Under the pieces are notes generated by a model. The model did no database searches. It saw nothing but the letters and a program-made list of their open reading frames with translations, and was not told the DNA's origin. Shown here in pieces: positions 1 to 11,141 of a stretch of 64,000 bases of DNA. Position 1 is the first letter of the stretch, and each line of letters opens with the position of its first letter. The position numbers and the translations under genes are program-made. Where the stretch lies: contig MU839831.1 in assembly GCA_030411725.1 (NCBI GenBank), forward strand, positions 1,116,001-1,180,000. The letters are read 5' to 3'. The DNA is from Echria macrotheca. Its lineage: Eukaryota > Ascomycota > Sordariomycetes > Sordariales > Schizotheciaceae.

Positions 1-2367
1 CTTTTATTAAATTAAATATTATAATTAAAAGGTTTTTTTATATTAATAAAAAATATATTTAATATAAAAGGTATAGATGGATTAGGGATTTTAGGAGGTA
101 ATTAATTGGGTTTAGGTTTTACTTTAGTTACTTTTTATATATTTTTTTCTGGAGATTATAATAGTAATAGTAACTGGGTTATTAATTTTATTATAGGTTT
201 GGGTTTATATTTTTTTTTAAAATATATTGATTTTTTGCGTTTTAGTGCTTTTTACTTTATAGTATACTTATATTTTTTAGGGAATTTAATAGTAATAAAG
301 TTAAGTATAATTTTTATTTTAGCGATAATAATATTACTAAATATTACCTTATATTTTATAAAGGGATTTTCCTTAAAGTTTAGGGGGTTTTATACGTTTT
401 TGTTAAATTATATAGTATTAATTTTAATAATTTTATTTAAGTTAGGGTTTTAGATATAGAAGATTTTACTGTAGATATTTACGTAGTTAATAAGCTGTTT
501 TTTAAGTATTTTAAAAGTTATTTTATTGCTTTTTTCCTAATAAGCTTATTTAATAAAATAATATATATTATAAAAGTAAGTACGTAAATACTTAATATAT
601 AGCAAATTTACTAAGTTTAATATAATTAAACTTTTAGTTAGGACTTATTAGGGGGATTTGTTTTTTTTATTTATACGAAAGGGGAGGAGGTTTTAGATTT
701 TAATTATAATTTCGAAAACAAAAGGTTATAGGTAAATAAGTATTATAAAATTAATTATAGTTGTTTTAGCCTTTTTCGTAATAGTTTTAATTATACGTTT
801 AAGCTTACCGTTTTACTAGGAAGAGTAAGAAATTATTTTGTTAATTTTTACTTTTTTAAACTTTGTTTATTTATAGATCTTTTTATTTTAGAATTTTAGG
901 ATTTTTTAACTGAATTTTGTTTTTTTATTAAATTTAAGGATTTTAAGGGAGGTATTAATTTGAGTTTTAAGCTATAAATAGAACTTTTTAATCTATTTAT
1001 AAGTATCTTTTTTCTTTTAAAGAAAATAAAACTAGTAATAATTAAAAATAACGTTTATAAAGATTATAATATATTAGTAGCTAAGGTGTTTTTTTTGATT
1101 AAGGTTAATAAGATTAATATATATAAATTTAAGAGGTTTAGTTATTACGGTATAAGTTTCCTTGGGAAGTTTATCTATTATTTTACCTATAATATAGGAT
1201 TTGTAGAAATGATCTTTTGGATTTTTAAGAGTAATATTAGCGTTTTTATAAGCTTTGGCGATAATTTTCTTATTTATATATATAAAGCGTTAATATATTA
1301 TATCGTAGTTAATAAATGCGAAAATAGTTTTTTTAGCTATATAGATATTTTTATTTAAATTAGGGTTTATTTTTACTGGAATAATAAATAGTTTATTTAT
1401 TTTTAATAATTTTGTAATGTTTTTTATTGTTTTTGATTTTAGGAAATTGGTTTTATAATTTTAGATAAAGTTAGTATTAAGTATAATACGGTTATTAATA
1501 AGATTAGCTAGGCTTTATAAGTAGTATATTATATATTAAATTTTAAATATTATTGTTTTTTTATTACTATTTAATATTTTAATTGTAGCTTTTCTATAAT
1601 ATAATGCTTATACGAAATTATTAGTTATTGAGAAGAATTTAGCTGGTTTTAGTAAAGGTTAAAGCTTTATAAATTATTTAAATTAATTAAAAGTTGTATT
1701 ATAAGCTTTAGTATTAAATATTACGGAGTTTTTTGTAATAACTAATTGTTTTTAACTTTATTAGGCTTTCTGGTAAGTAGTTACTATAAGTTATAGTATT
1801 TATTGTTATAGGGGGTTTATTAAAAATCTAACTTAGAAAAGTTATGATTTTGGAAAGTAGTTATTAAAATGTTTATGCTTAAAAAGGTAGGAGTAAATAA
1901 AAGATTAATGTTTTTTTTATAATTTAATTTTAAGTTTTTTATAGTTGTTAATAGCGTTATTAGTTTATTAGCGTTATTGTTAAAGGTTGTTATAGTTTTA
2001 TAGAAGTTAAACTTTTTTTTTTAACTAAGTATTATTTTTTTAAGGTTATAATAAAAGTAGTTTTTTGTTTTACTTAAAATGTATTGGTTATATGGTTTGT
2101 AATATATTAGTTTTTATACGATTTTATTAGAGTAATTAGGGTATTAAGTTTTAGGTTTGGAATTAGAATTAGTATTATTTTAATTATTATTATTACTTTA
2201 GTAAATAGGGAGTTAAGTTATTTTGGAAATAACTTTTTTATTATTTAAGATAATTATTAATTTTTAAAGGAGATTTTTTTAGGTTAGTTTATTTTTTGTT
2301 AAATTATGCTTTTAGAAATTGTATTTGTAAGGATAAGTTTCCTTTAAATCTTATAATATTATATATA
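1..2367. other. AT-rich, RIP-like decayed DNA left of the retrotransposon
   Basis: This stretch is extremely AT-rich, and the plus strand is poor in C and rich in T with some G left. No reading frame resembles a protein; the longest open frames (such as 106-453 and 1086-1358) encode only Leu/Ile/Phe/Tyr-rich strings expected by chance in such DNA. The pattern fits heavy C-to-T decay of an older repeat. I could not recognise the original element on either strand. The C-poor skew continues at 8,663-9,420 beyond the retrotransposon, so both flanks probably formed one older block before insertion. Confidence 0.7.
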
Positions 2368-2372
2368 GGTAT
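2368..2372. repeat. Target-site duplication, left copy (GGTAT)
   Basis: Five bases immediately before the TG of the left LTR are identical to the five bases after the CA of the right LTR. A 5-bp duplication is the usual Ty1/copia integration footprint and shows that the two LTRs bound one insertion. Confidence 0.85.
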
Positions 2373-2858
2373 TGTTAAAGTACAGCTATTAGTAGCTTGT
2401 GGTAGTGGTGCTTCCACTGCTATAGGGGGTTTTTACAGGGACCTGTGCTGCCTGCAGGGCCGCTACCAAACCTGCTATAGTCCAGACCTTCCGGGGATCC
2501 ATACCCCTAACTTAGAGGTTAGGAGCTGGTACCTACTAGGGAATTTACTTTACAGGGGATCCTACCTACTATAGGATTTACGGCCCCAGAAGGATTTCCT
2601 ACATACGATTTTTTTCTTTTACTTACTCCGGTACTTTCCTTCGGCTATTATAGCTACTATATACCTATATTAGGCTTTTTCCTTGCTTTTATTGATAGCT
2701 TTAAATAGTTAAGCATTTTGTTATTTTATCTTTTTACTATTAAATTGATTATAGTAAGTTATTTGCTTTTTTTAGCAATATTGTTGTATTAACTTATATA
2801 ATGCTACTTAGTTGCTTTCGTTACCCTAATTACTAGCTAAATTTTGTATTATTTAATA
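2373..2858 (+). repeat. Left (5') LTR
   Basis: This 486-bp repeat starts TGTTAAAG and ends ATTTAATA, a decayed form of the TTTAACA end seen in the right copy. It aligns without gaps at both ends to 8172-8657, and the differences I checked are overwhelmingly transitions. Around 2440-2475 this copy keeps C and G where the right copy has T and A, while near its 3' end it is the more decayed copy. Confidence 0.9.
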
Positions 2859-4369
2859 AATTATAAGCTTGGTTAATATTATTTTAAACCGGACCTATTA
2901 CGTATTTCTATATTAAGATAGCTAAAAATATTATTATAAATAACTACCCGGAGCTTTTTACTATTAACGATTTTAAAAACCTTAATATTATTACTACAGT
3001 TAACCTTTAGGCCCTATAAAAAAATCTTTAACTACTTAGTAAATAAATCTAATTTTTTGCTAATTACTATAATATACCTCCTTTTAATAGGGTTTTTTTA
3101 ACTTTCCCTATTAGTTACTTTTTAATTAGCTTTCCTTTAGCTAAAATTCTACCTTTTTATAATTTATTTTCTACTGCTTCCTTAGTTAAACTATTTCCTT
3201 CTTTTCCTTTAGCTAGGTTAGTAGTAGATTTAACGCTAATTAACTATAACTATAAGGTTATAATTATAAAAAAGCTTATTAAATAATCCCTTTATTTTCC
3301 TAAGCGAAAACTTTTTATTAGCCCCGAGAATTATTAATAATAGCGCTTAATTGTTATAATTTAACTTAAAGCTTTTTAAATCCCTAATTTTGTTAATTAC
3401 CCCTATAAGGTTACTAACTACTTTAATAACGTTTAAAAAATAATTTTTCTTTTAACCTTTTGAAAAACCCTTAAAAAAGGTTTTTTATTAATTATTACCT
3501 ACGAAATTAACCTTATTATAGCCTTTATACGCCTACAGCAACAGTATACTCCCTTTTAAAGCTAGCTTAAATACCTATTATATAAAACCTTTTATAATCT
3601 TCTTTTTAAAGAAGATATTTTAGTAATAAATTATAACGCTAAGTTTAACGCCTTAATTAGTTAATTACGCGGTATAAGGGCTAATATCGCTTAAATTAAT
3701 TAAGTTAACTATTACCTTAATATAGTTTAAAAAGCTTTTTCTAATTAAATTAAGTATAGTAAAACCCTTATACGTTAGGAAAAGTAGCTTTTAAAGATAA
3801 TTAGCTAGTTAATTTATTTAACCCTTTAGTATTTTTAGGAAAATTTACTCGTTAATAACCGCAATTAATTTACCTTTATAAACTAATAGCTTTTAATCCT
3901 TTAAGTTAAATATAAAAAAGATAAAAATATATATTATTACCGTTTTAACTGTTAAGGTAACCGCTAGGGGTAATATAACTTAATACCTAATAAGTAGCTT
4001 AATTACTATAAAGGCGCTATTACGCTAGCTATTAAAAAGGTTAATATTTACCCTTACCGAAATAACTCTAATAATACCTTTAATATTAAAAAAGCTACTT
4101 ACCTTTTAAAATTTTTTAATAACTAAAGTAATAGTAATAATAACGGTAACTTTAAAGCTTTTACTATTATTTATAGCTTTAAAACTAATATTATTTTTAA
4201 TTATAATTCTAATAATAAGTTTACTTAGCCTTTAGCCGGCTTTAAATATAAATTTACTTAGCTTATAGCTATTTCTAGCTTTAAACGCGTATTTATTTAG
4301 TTTATAATTATATTTGGTTACTAACTCGCTTAAATTTACGGTTTAGTAATTTATTATATTAAATACGGA

Positions 4370-7300
4370 GGAAAAAGCTTCCCTTTAATTTAATAGCTTT
4401 TTAATACTAAATTTACGGTTTATATTTATATTAATGAGTTTTTATTTATTAACCTACGGATTAACAACAACCTTGGCATTATTAAGATTAGGGGTAAATT
4501 TATTTACTTTAAGGGTATAGGTACGGTAAAAATTAGTATATATACCGGCAATAATAGTAACGGAAACGTATTATATAAAATACTAATTTTTATTATAATA
4601 TTTTTCATATTTAAATTTCCCCTTAACGTAGTTAGTAACTATAAGCTTTACGTTTTTAGGGGAGTATTAATTAAGTAGAAACTTTTTTTTAAGGCTAGAA
4701 AATTAATTATAATACTAAATTTTTTAAAAAAGGGATTTTTCTTTAAACTAAAGGCTTTTATTAAAGTATATTATACCTTTATTTTTACTACTAAGGCCTT
4801 TAAAACCGATTAATAATATTATTAAAATAACTTTAACGCTGTTAAAAACGCCTAAATAACCTTATTGCTAATTATAATAGCTTTAAAGCTATTATTAATT
4901 ACTATTAGCTTTAATTGCTTTATAGTACTTAAATAATTAACCTAAGGATTATTGTTAATAATTATTAGCTTTAATTTAAGGTTTTTATTAATTACTATAA
5001 GCTTAGATTTAAAACCTTCGTTAATAATTATAGGTTTAAACTTAAAATTTTATAATAAGGATATATTTTTAAAGGGGGTTGCTAATATAAAGGGGGCTAA
5101 CCCTATAGCTCCCCCAATAGGGTTAAAAATAGCTTTTAAAGCCCTAATTAAGGTAATTAGGCTTTAATACGTTAGGTTTAGCTATATTAGCTTTAATTTA
5201 TTAAAAAAGATAGCTTTAATTATAAAGGGAATACCTTTTTTTTAAAAGGTTAGGTTCTAAAACCTTAGTTACAAAAGTTATAATATGGTTAAAACTTTCT
5301 AATAACTTTTTCGTAAGGTTATTAAAAATCCTTTATATACTTTAAGCTAAATAAAGGGGGATATTTTCGTAATTTAATTTATATTATTAAACGGTAAATT
5401 ATATAGATTGATTTTAATCGATTAAAAAACTTGTTTTTGGATTTTTTACTTTTTTAGGATTAAAGATAAGCTAATTTTAGTAGCTAAATTGGTTATATAG
5501 GGCTTTAAAAATAAATATAAGCGTTATTTAAGTAAGCTTTATTATAATAGCGGTATAAAGATTAAATTTTTTATATTATTTTTAATCAAAATTAAAACTG
5601 TATTTAGCGAATTAAACTCCTACGCCTATAATTAAAACGGTTTATTTAAATAAATTATTAAAGTTATTTTAAACCAGCTTAAGATTATTATAATTACTTT
5701 AAAACTTCCTTTCTTCTTATAAGATTATATAATTAGCTTAGTAATTAAGATTATTAATAAAATAGTTAATATTACTAAAAACCTTACCCTTTACTAGCTA
5801 TTTATAAATAAAATACTTTTAATATAAACTTTATATATACTAAACCTTAAGGATTATAAAGTTATTAATTTTGATTATTTAGTATACGTACCTATTGAAA
5901 AGCGCGCTATTAGTAACAAATTAGTTTTTAGGGGAGAAAAAAAAAAGCTTTTTATAATTTTTAAATATTAAACCTACTTAATGTAACTTAATAATAAAAA
6001 GGTAGTTTAAATTAGCTTTATTAAGCTATATAAGGATTTTTTTACTTATTTAAACGGCCCTAGAGTATAGATTAACGCTTTAAAATTTCCTAATATTGCT
6101 AAGGAGGAAGGATTTTAACCCCCTAAACCCCTTTTTACCCTTAGGGAAATAAGGTTTAATATACGCCTTTTTACTTTTCCGAATCCTTTACCGTTATAAA
6201 TTATTATTCTATATTAGTTACTATAAGTTATTTTTATAAATTTAGCGTTATAAGCTTCTTTTTTAAATTTTACGCTATAAGTTCCTTTTACGAACTTAGC
6301 GCCGTAAATTGCTTTTTTATAGCCTTTACTTTTTAAACTAATTGCCTTTAAGCTGCGTTTTGTTATAGTTAAAATTTTACTATTTTAAGTACCTTTCTCC
6401 TAACGTAATTAATTTTAAAAAGTCTTTAATAAGGACTTAATAAATATAAGTAATTTAATTTACTATTTAATCAAATAAACTATAAAAAAATACTATAAAA
6501 CTAAATATATTAAAGCTTTTGATAGCTTTAAATTAATTATTTATAAATAGGTAATAAAAAGTTTTAAAAAGTCCTAGATTTAGGAAGCTATTTATAAGAA
6601 ACTTAACTAGTTTTTAACTACTTATACCTTTTTTTTTATAAAATATAATAAAGCTTATAAAAAGCTTATTACTATACGTTAGGTTATAAAGAAGAAAAAG
6701 GATCCTATTAAGTTAATTAGTTAATAAAAAGCTTGATTTATAGTTAAAAGGTTTTTTTAGGTATTAAGGGTTAATTTTACCGAAACTTTTACTATAATTA
6801 CTATAATGCTTACTTAGTAAGTTATCCTTATAATAATAATTATAAAGGATTTTAAGATTAAATAAATCGATTTTATTAGTGCTTTTTTAAACGCTAAACT
6901 TAATATAGCTATTGTTATTAAAATCCCAAAAGGTTTATATAATTTTGCTGCTAACGGCCCTAAAATATAAATATTACTAAAGCGTTACAGTTAGGATCTT
7001 TTTAAAGATTAAGTTATATAGTTAGGTTAATTACTTTATAATTTAAAGCAGGTATTATACTTATAATAGTAAAAGATTATTACTTTACTTATAAAGCTAA
7101 GCTTTAAGTTACTAATTTTAAATATTATAGTTTATTATTATTATACTAACTATATCTTTATAATTAGTTATATAAATAATTACTTTTTAATTAGATTTTT
7201 GCTATTTAAAATTAAAGCTTTAAAGCGTAATATTGTTAAAGTTTACGATATTAAGGATCTGGGGCTTATAAAATACTTCCTTAATATTTAAATTAAATAT

Positions 7301-8140
7301 AATAAATTTAAGTACCTTTTGTAAATTTATTAAAGGGTTTATATTGTTTAAGTAGTAAAGTATTTTAACATTAACTTTAACGGTTTAAACGTATTTTTTT
7401 CCCCTAATTTTACTATTTTTTTATAGTTAATTCCTTAGCATTTAATAATATTGGAAAGACAAAATATTAGTAACTAATTAGTATTAAAGTATATTTTATA
7501 GTTTAAATTAAACCTAACATTACTTATTTAATTAAGTAATTTTTAAAATATTTTTAAAGATTTTACGTTAGTTATTTTAAAGCCGCTAGGTATTTACTAA
7601 GTAATATATACAATATATATAAGCTAACCCTATAGTTTGGACTAAGACTAATATCCTCCCTTTTAAACTATTTTAATAGCAACTTTAGCAACTATAAGGT
7701 AATAAAAAGGTTAATTTATAGTTACCTTTTTACGGTTAGTTAAGGTTTAGTAAGTTAAAAGTTAAAAAAGTTTATAACAATTACTTTTTCTATATTAAAA
7801 GCTAAATATACTAGCTTAATCAAAGCGGTAAAGAAAGCTTTTTAGCTTAAAGGGTTATATAAGGAAATAAGCTACTTAATTTAGGGGTTTATCCCCTTAA
7901 AGGAAAATAACTAAAGCGTTATTAATATTACTTATAACTTTAAGTATTATAACTAAATTAAATATATTTTTATTAAGTTTTAAAAAGTTCGCGAGTTTAT
8001 TATTATAGGTTTAATTACTGTAGAATATATTTTAATCGTTAAAATATCTGTTAATAGGCTTATTAAAGCGCTTACGTTGGCTAAATACGTAAAATTCCTT
8101 AAGTTTTTAAACCTTAAAAGGCTTAGGCCCTATAAAAAGC
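4370..8140 (+). pseudogene. Decayed copia pol: protease, integrase, reverse transcriptase, RNase H
   Basis: Read through stops, the plus strand gives pol landmarks in order. A protease-like segment lies at about 4390-4640 and includes a Gly-Ile-Gly-Thr-Val string. The integrase core spans about 5390-5850; its second catalytic Asp position at about 5540 reads Asn in Tyr-Tyr-Asn-Ser-Gly, and an Asn-Gly string near the third acidic residue follows. Reverse transcriptase spans about 6690-7400; its Tyr-Val-Asp-Asp box reads Tyr-Ile-Asn-Asn at 7169-7180. RNase H spans about 7670-8140, with an Asp-Asn-Gln-Ser box altered near 7900. The altered catalytic codons are explained by G-to-A or C-to-T changes. 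No function remains. Confidence 0.85.
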
Positions 8141-8163
8141 TAAGTACGAGCCTTTAAAGCTTT

Positions 8164-8171
8164 AAAGGGGA
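8164..8171 (+). other. Polypurine tract
   Basis: AAAGGGGA directly abuts the first base of the right LTR, which is the expected plus-strand primer site. It is a surviving run of G in an otherwise G-depleted region. Confidence 0.6.
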
Positions 8172-8657
8172 TATTAAAGTACAGCTATTAGTAGCTTGTA
8201 ATAGTAGTGCTTTTATTGCTATAGGGGGTTTTTATAGGGATTTATATTGCTTATAGGGCTACTACTAAACCTACTATAGTTTAGATTTTCCAGGGATCTA
8301 TACCCCTAATTTAGGGGTTAGGGGCTGGTACCTACTAGGAAATCTACTTTATAGGGGATCCTACCTACTATAGGATCTACGGCTTTAAAAAGATTCTCTA
8401 TATACAATCCTTTTCTTCTACTTATTCTAGTACTTTCCTTCGGCTACTATAGCTACCATACACCTATATTAGGCCCTTTCCTTACTCCTATAGATAGTTT
8501 TAAATAGTTAAACATCTTATTATTTTATTTTCCTACTATTAAATCGATTATAGTAAGCTATCCGCTTCCTTTAGCAATACTGTCGTATTAACCTATATAG
8601 CGCCACCCAGTCGCTTCCGTTACCCTGGCTACTAGCCAGACCCTATATCGTTTAACA
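8172..8657 (+). repeat. Right (3') LTR
   Basis: This 486-bp repeat matches 2373-2858. It starts TATTAAAG (the G of the TG end mutated to A) and ends TTTAACA, so the canonical CA end is kept here. Its last 100 bases retain more C and G than the left copy, while its first 150 bases are more decayed. Confidence 0.9.
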
Positions 8658-8662
8658 GGTAT
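8658..8662. repeat. Target-site duplication, right copy (GGTAT)
   Basis: Identical to 2368-2372; it follows the terminal CA of the right LTR. Confidence 0.85.
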
Positions 8663-9450
8663 ATAGAGTTTTTTAGCTTTTTATTAAATTGTAAGAGTTT
8701 AGTTTTAATAATTTGGATTTTGTTAATGTATATGGTTATAAAGTTGTATTTGGAGCGCTTTATATAGGTAAATTTGTAGAGTAAGGTACTTATAGTGTTT
8801 TGGGATAAAGAGGGTATATAAGTAGTAATAAAGTCCTAAATGATTTTAGGGTTTTGCTTCTTTATATTTTATTTATTATTTACTAATAACTACTTAATTT
8901 TTAGGGAGAAGGAGCGTATTATAATATACGATATTATACCCTATTATTTCTTTTATTTGATTTTTGCCTTCTTTTTATTAGGTTTGGGTATATTTTTATT
9001 AATAAAGTTGTCGAGGTTTTGGATTAAAAGTATATATTAGATGTTAACTTTTTATAATATAAGATTATTTTTTCCCTTTAGGGTTGGGACTGTAATTGTA
9101 TTGTTGTTGCCTATAATGGATAGGGTTACGCTTAATCTTGTGCTTATTTATATAAAATTGGGTAAAGTTATTGGTATAGGTTGTTTGTATAGTTTTTATA
9201 TATAGCGGAAGTTTGTATTTTATTATTTTAGTTATTAGCTAAAAATATATATAGTTTGGTATAAGTTAGGGTTAGTGTTGCTAGGGTTACGTTTATTTTT
9301 GTAGGATAGTTACTAGTTTTTGTGGCGCTTAAGGGCTTATTTGTTTCCGTTGTAATTATTGGAAGAATTAGATCGATTTTAATTGTTTTTTAATCGAAGA
9401 TTACGTAGGAATTGGTTGTTTTGGAAGTGTTACCGTAAAGGGCTTATGAT
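8663..9450. other. AT-rich decayed DNA and compositional boundary
   Basis: C-poor, T-rich DNA like 1-2367 continues to about 9,400. Between roughly 9,400 and 9,450 the composition changes to balanced, GC-normal sequence with no transitional zone. The minus strand reads as an A/C-rich, stop-interrupted frame that could be a decayed coding region, but I could not identify a family. The stop codon of the neighbouring minus-strand gene lies at 9,451, right at the boundary. Confidence 0.65.
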
Positions 9451-11141
9451 TTATGGGGAGAAATGGAAGTGTGTGGATTTCTGGTGGAAGGAAGAGAGGG
9501 AAACCAGATCCGTATGAGGGGAAATGGCAGCATAAAGGCTGTGGTGGAAACCCAGATGTGGGTCTGTGGGTCCCACAACAGCAACAGCAACTGAGTCCAT
9601 CGTATGTCCCGCCCCGACATTCCACTCTCCGGCACCCGTCTCCGGCCTGCTGGATATCCGCCATGTTGGCCCAAAATGTTGACCTTCATGGTCCGTCGGA
9701 TCTCGGTCTGGATCTTTGATCTCGGAACGGACACTAAACGTCTGGGTCCGGAGCACTCCTGTTCTCTTGTGCATTTCTACCATCGCAGGGGGGTTGTTCG
9801 GCCGTATCCTGTCTGTGGGATGGGTCGCGGTTCTGAGGTGTTCCCGCGGAGTAGCCCAGAAAGTACCGAAGCTTGTGACTCTGTGGATAAAGGACGAGAT
9901 GGCGCGCCGGTAGAAAGGGATGGAGGAGATGGTTATTATTGTTGCCGTTTCGGCGGCGGTCCAGATTATGTATTGGATCCATTCTTCTGTTTCTTTTTGT
10001 TAGTTTCCTTGCTGTTCGGGTTTGGGTTTGGGTTTGGGTTTGAGTCTGAGTCTGGCATTATTATATAATGGGTATGAGTAGGGCTGGGCCCGGTTGGTTT
10101 CGTTGGTTGTGTACGGATAAGTCAGACTGGACAAGGGGCATGAGAGGGAGGTTGTTGGATTTGAGGGCTGTCCAGAAAGGGGTACGTCGTCCAGGTAGTA
10201 AGCGAAAAGAGTAACCTACCAGTAAAAACTGAATACTCCTCAACCTTGAAGACCAACCCCATTTTGATGGACGCTGCTACCCCCGAGCTGCCCACCAACC
10301 ACCAATATTAGCATCCACATCCCACCATGTTATGCTCAGCGGTAGATAAACATACAAAACCCCCAACCCCGTCCCGCCACACAATGCAACCTTCTCGCCC
10401 ACCCCCAGATTTAACTTCCAAATCAGGAACCACGGAAGGATAGCAAAGCAGAAATCAACCGCAGCCGACCACCCTGCCATAGTCATCATCAGCCCCAACC
10501 CATCCCTGCCCCTCCTCCCGACAACATACCCGACGCAACACCAGCCCAAACGCGCAATACACCGTAGGAACGACACGGCCCACTGGTACAGTCGCCCACA
10601 ACCAGCCCCGCCCAGACAATCTGGAGGATAGAAACAGAGACCGCACCAGAGATAATAAGGCGTGTAGCGAGCGGCGCGCGGGTGAAGCGGCGAAGAACCA
10701 AAGCGATGGCCCACTTCGTGATGGCGACGTCGAGGACGGCGAGGAATTGCGAGTATGTGAGGAGTCGTGCTGAGTAGCGGATGTCGATGGTTTGCGAGGG
10801 CGAGGGCGATAACGGAAGAGGCGTGCCGAGGGCGTGGTGGGTTTCTGTGTAGATTAGGGCGTTTGAGGTGAATTGGATGGACTGGAGAGGTGAGAGGTTG
10901 TTAGCCATTGGTGTGTGTGTGATGGAGGGAAGGGGTGGGTGGGTGGGTTTGTTTGCTGGACGTGTAGGTAGGTAGTAGGTACCCATGCTAGAAGGAGGAT
11001 GTAGTCGTCGATTAAGAAGGCGGCTTTATACCGGCGCTTGAGGAGGTATCGAAGGAGAAGGGAGAGGAGCGGGATGGCGGCTAGGATGATCATGACTGAG
11101 CGGATCTTGGTCTTTGATGACACATCTTGGAAGTCTGACAT
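9451..11141 (-). CDS. PTH11-like (fungal rhodopsin-domain, SAT4-type) membrane protein
   Basis: Exons 11141-10983, 10881-10530, 10473-10356, 10287-10220 and 9986-9451 join in frame to 410 aa. The protein has about seven hydrophobic segments. Family signatures are a DDY motif at residues 45-47 ahead of the second membrane segment, a Cys-containing extracellular loop in exon 2, the AAVDFCFAILPWFLIWKLN block in exon 3 and IWTAAE in exon 5, followed by a polar cytoplasmic tail. The PTH11-like family includes surface-sensing receptors, but most members have no known ligand. Intron branch sites (for example ACTAAC before 9987) are good. Intron 4 (233 bp) carries a short (TTTGGG)-type array. The 3' end abuts the RIP-like block, so the tail may have been altered there. 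Confidence 0.8.
10018..10043. repeat. Short TTTGGG tandem array in an intron
   Basis: About four tandem copies of TTTGGG lie within intron 4 of the PTH11-like gene, followed by degenerate TTTGAG/TCTGAG units. It differs from the fungal telomere repeat TTAGGG, and its place between donor and branch site suggests a simple intronic microsatellite. Confidence 0.7.

Larger units (their letters stand above)
2373..8657 (+). mobile_element. Full-length, RIP-decayed Ty1/copia LTR retrotransposon
   Basis: The 6,285-bp element has 486-bp direct terminal repeats at 2373-2858 and 8172-8657 and is flanked by GGTAT on both sides. A purine run (AAAGGGGA, 8164-8171) sits directly before the right LTR, where the polypurine tract belongs. 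Just inside the left LTR, TTATAAGCTT (2861-2870) weakly resembles the complement of a methionine-tRNA anticodon region, so a half-tRNA primer as in Drosophila copia is possible. Plus-strand remnants run in the order gag region, protease, integrase, reverse transcriptase, RNase H. Integrase before reverse transcriptase is the copia order, not the gypsy order. Stops in every frame make it inactive. Confidence 0.92.

Noticed and set aside
106..453. 115-codon hydrophobic frame in the AT-rich block
   Set aside because: A Leu/Ile/Phe/Tyr-only string expected by chance in AT-rich decayed DNA; no initiation context or family.
10018..10043. Interstitial telomere repeat
   Set aside because: The unit is TTTGGG, not TTAGGG, has about four copies and lies inside an intron.
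10489..10714. Frameshift in the PTH11-like gene
   Set aside because: The apparent frame change at 10,530 is explained by a 56-bp intron (10529-10474) with GTATGT donor, GCTGAT branch and CAG acceptor that restores the family sequence.
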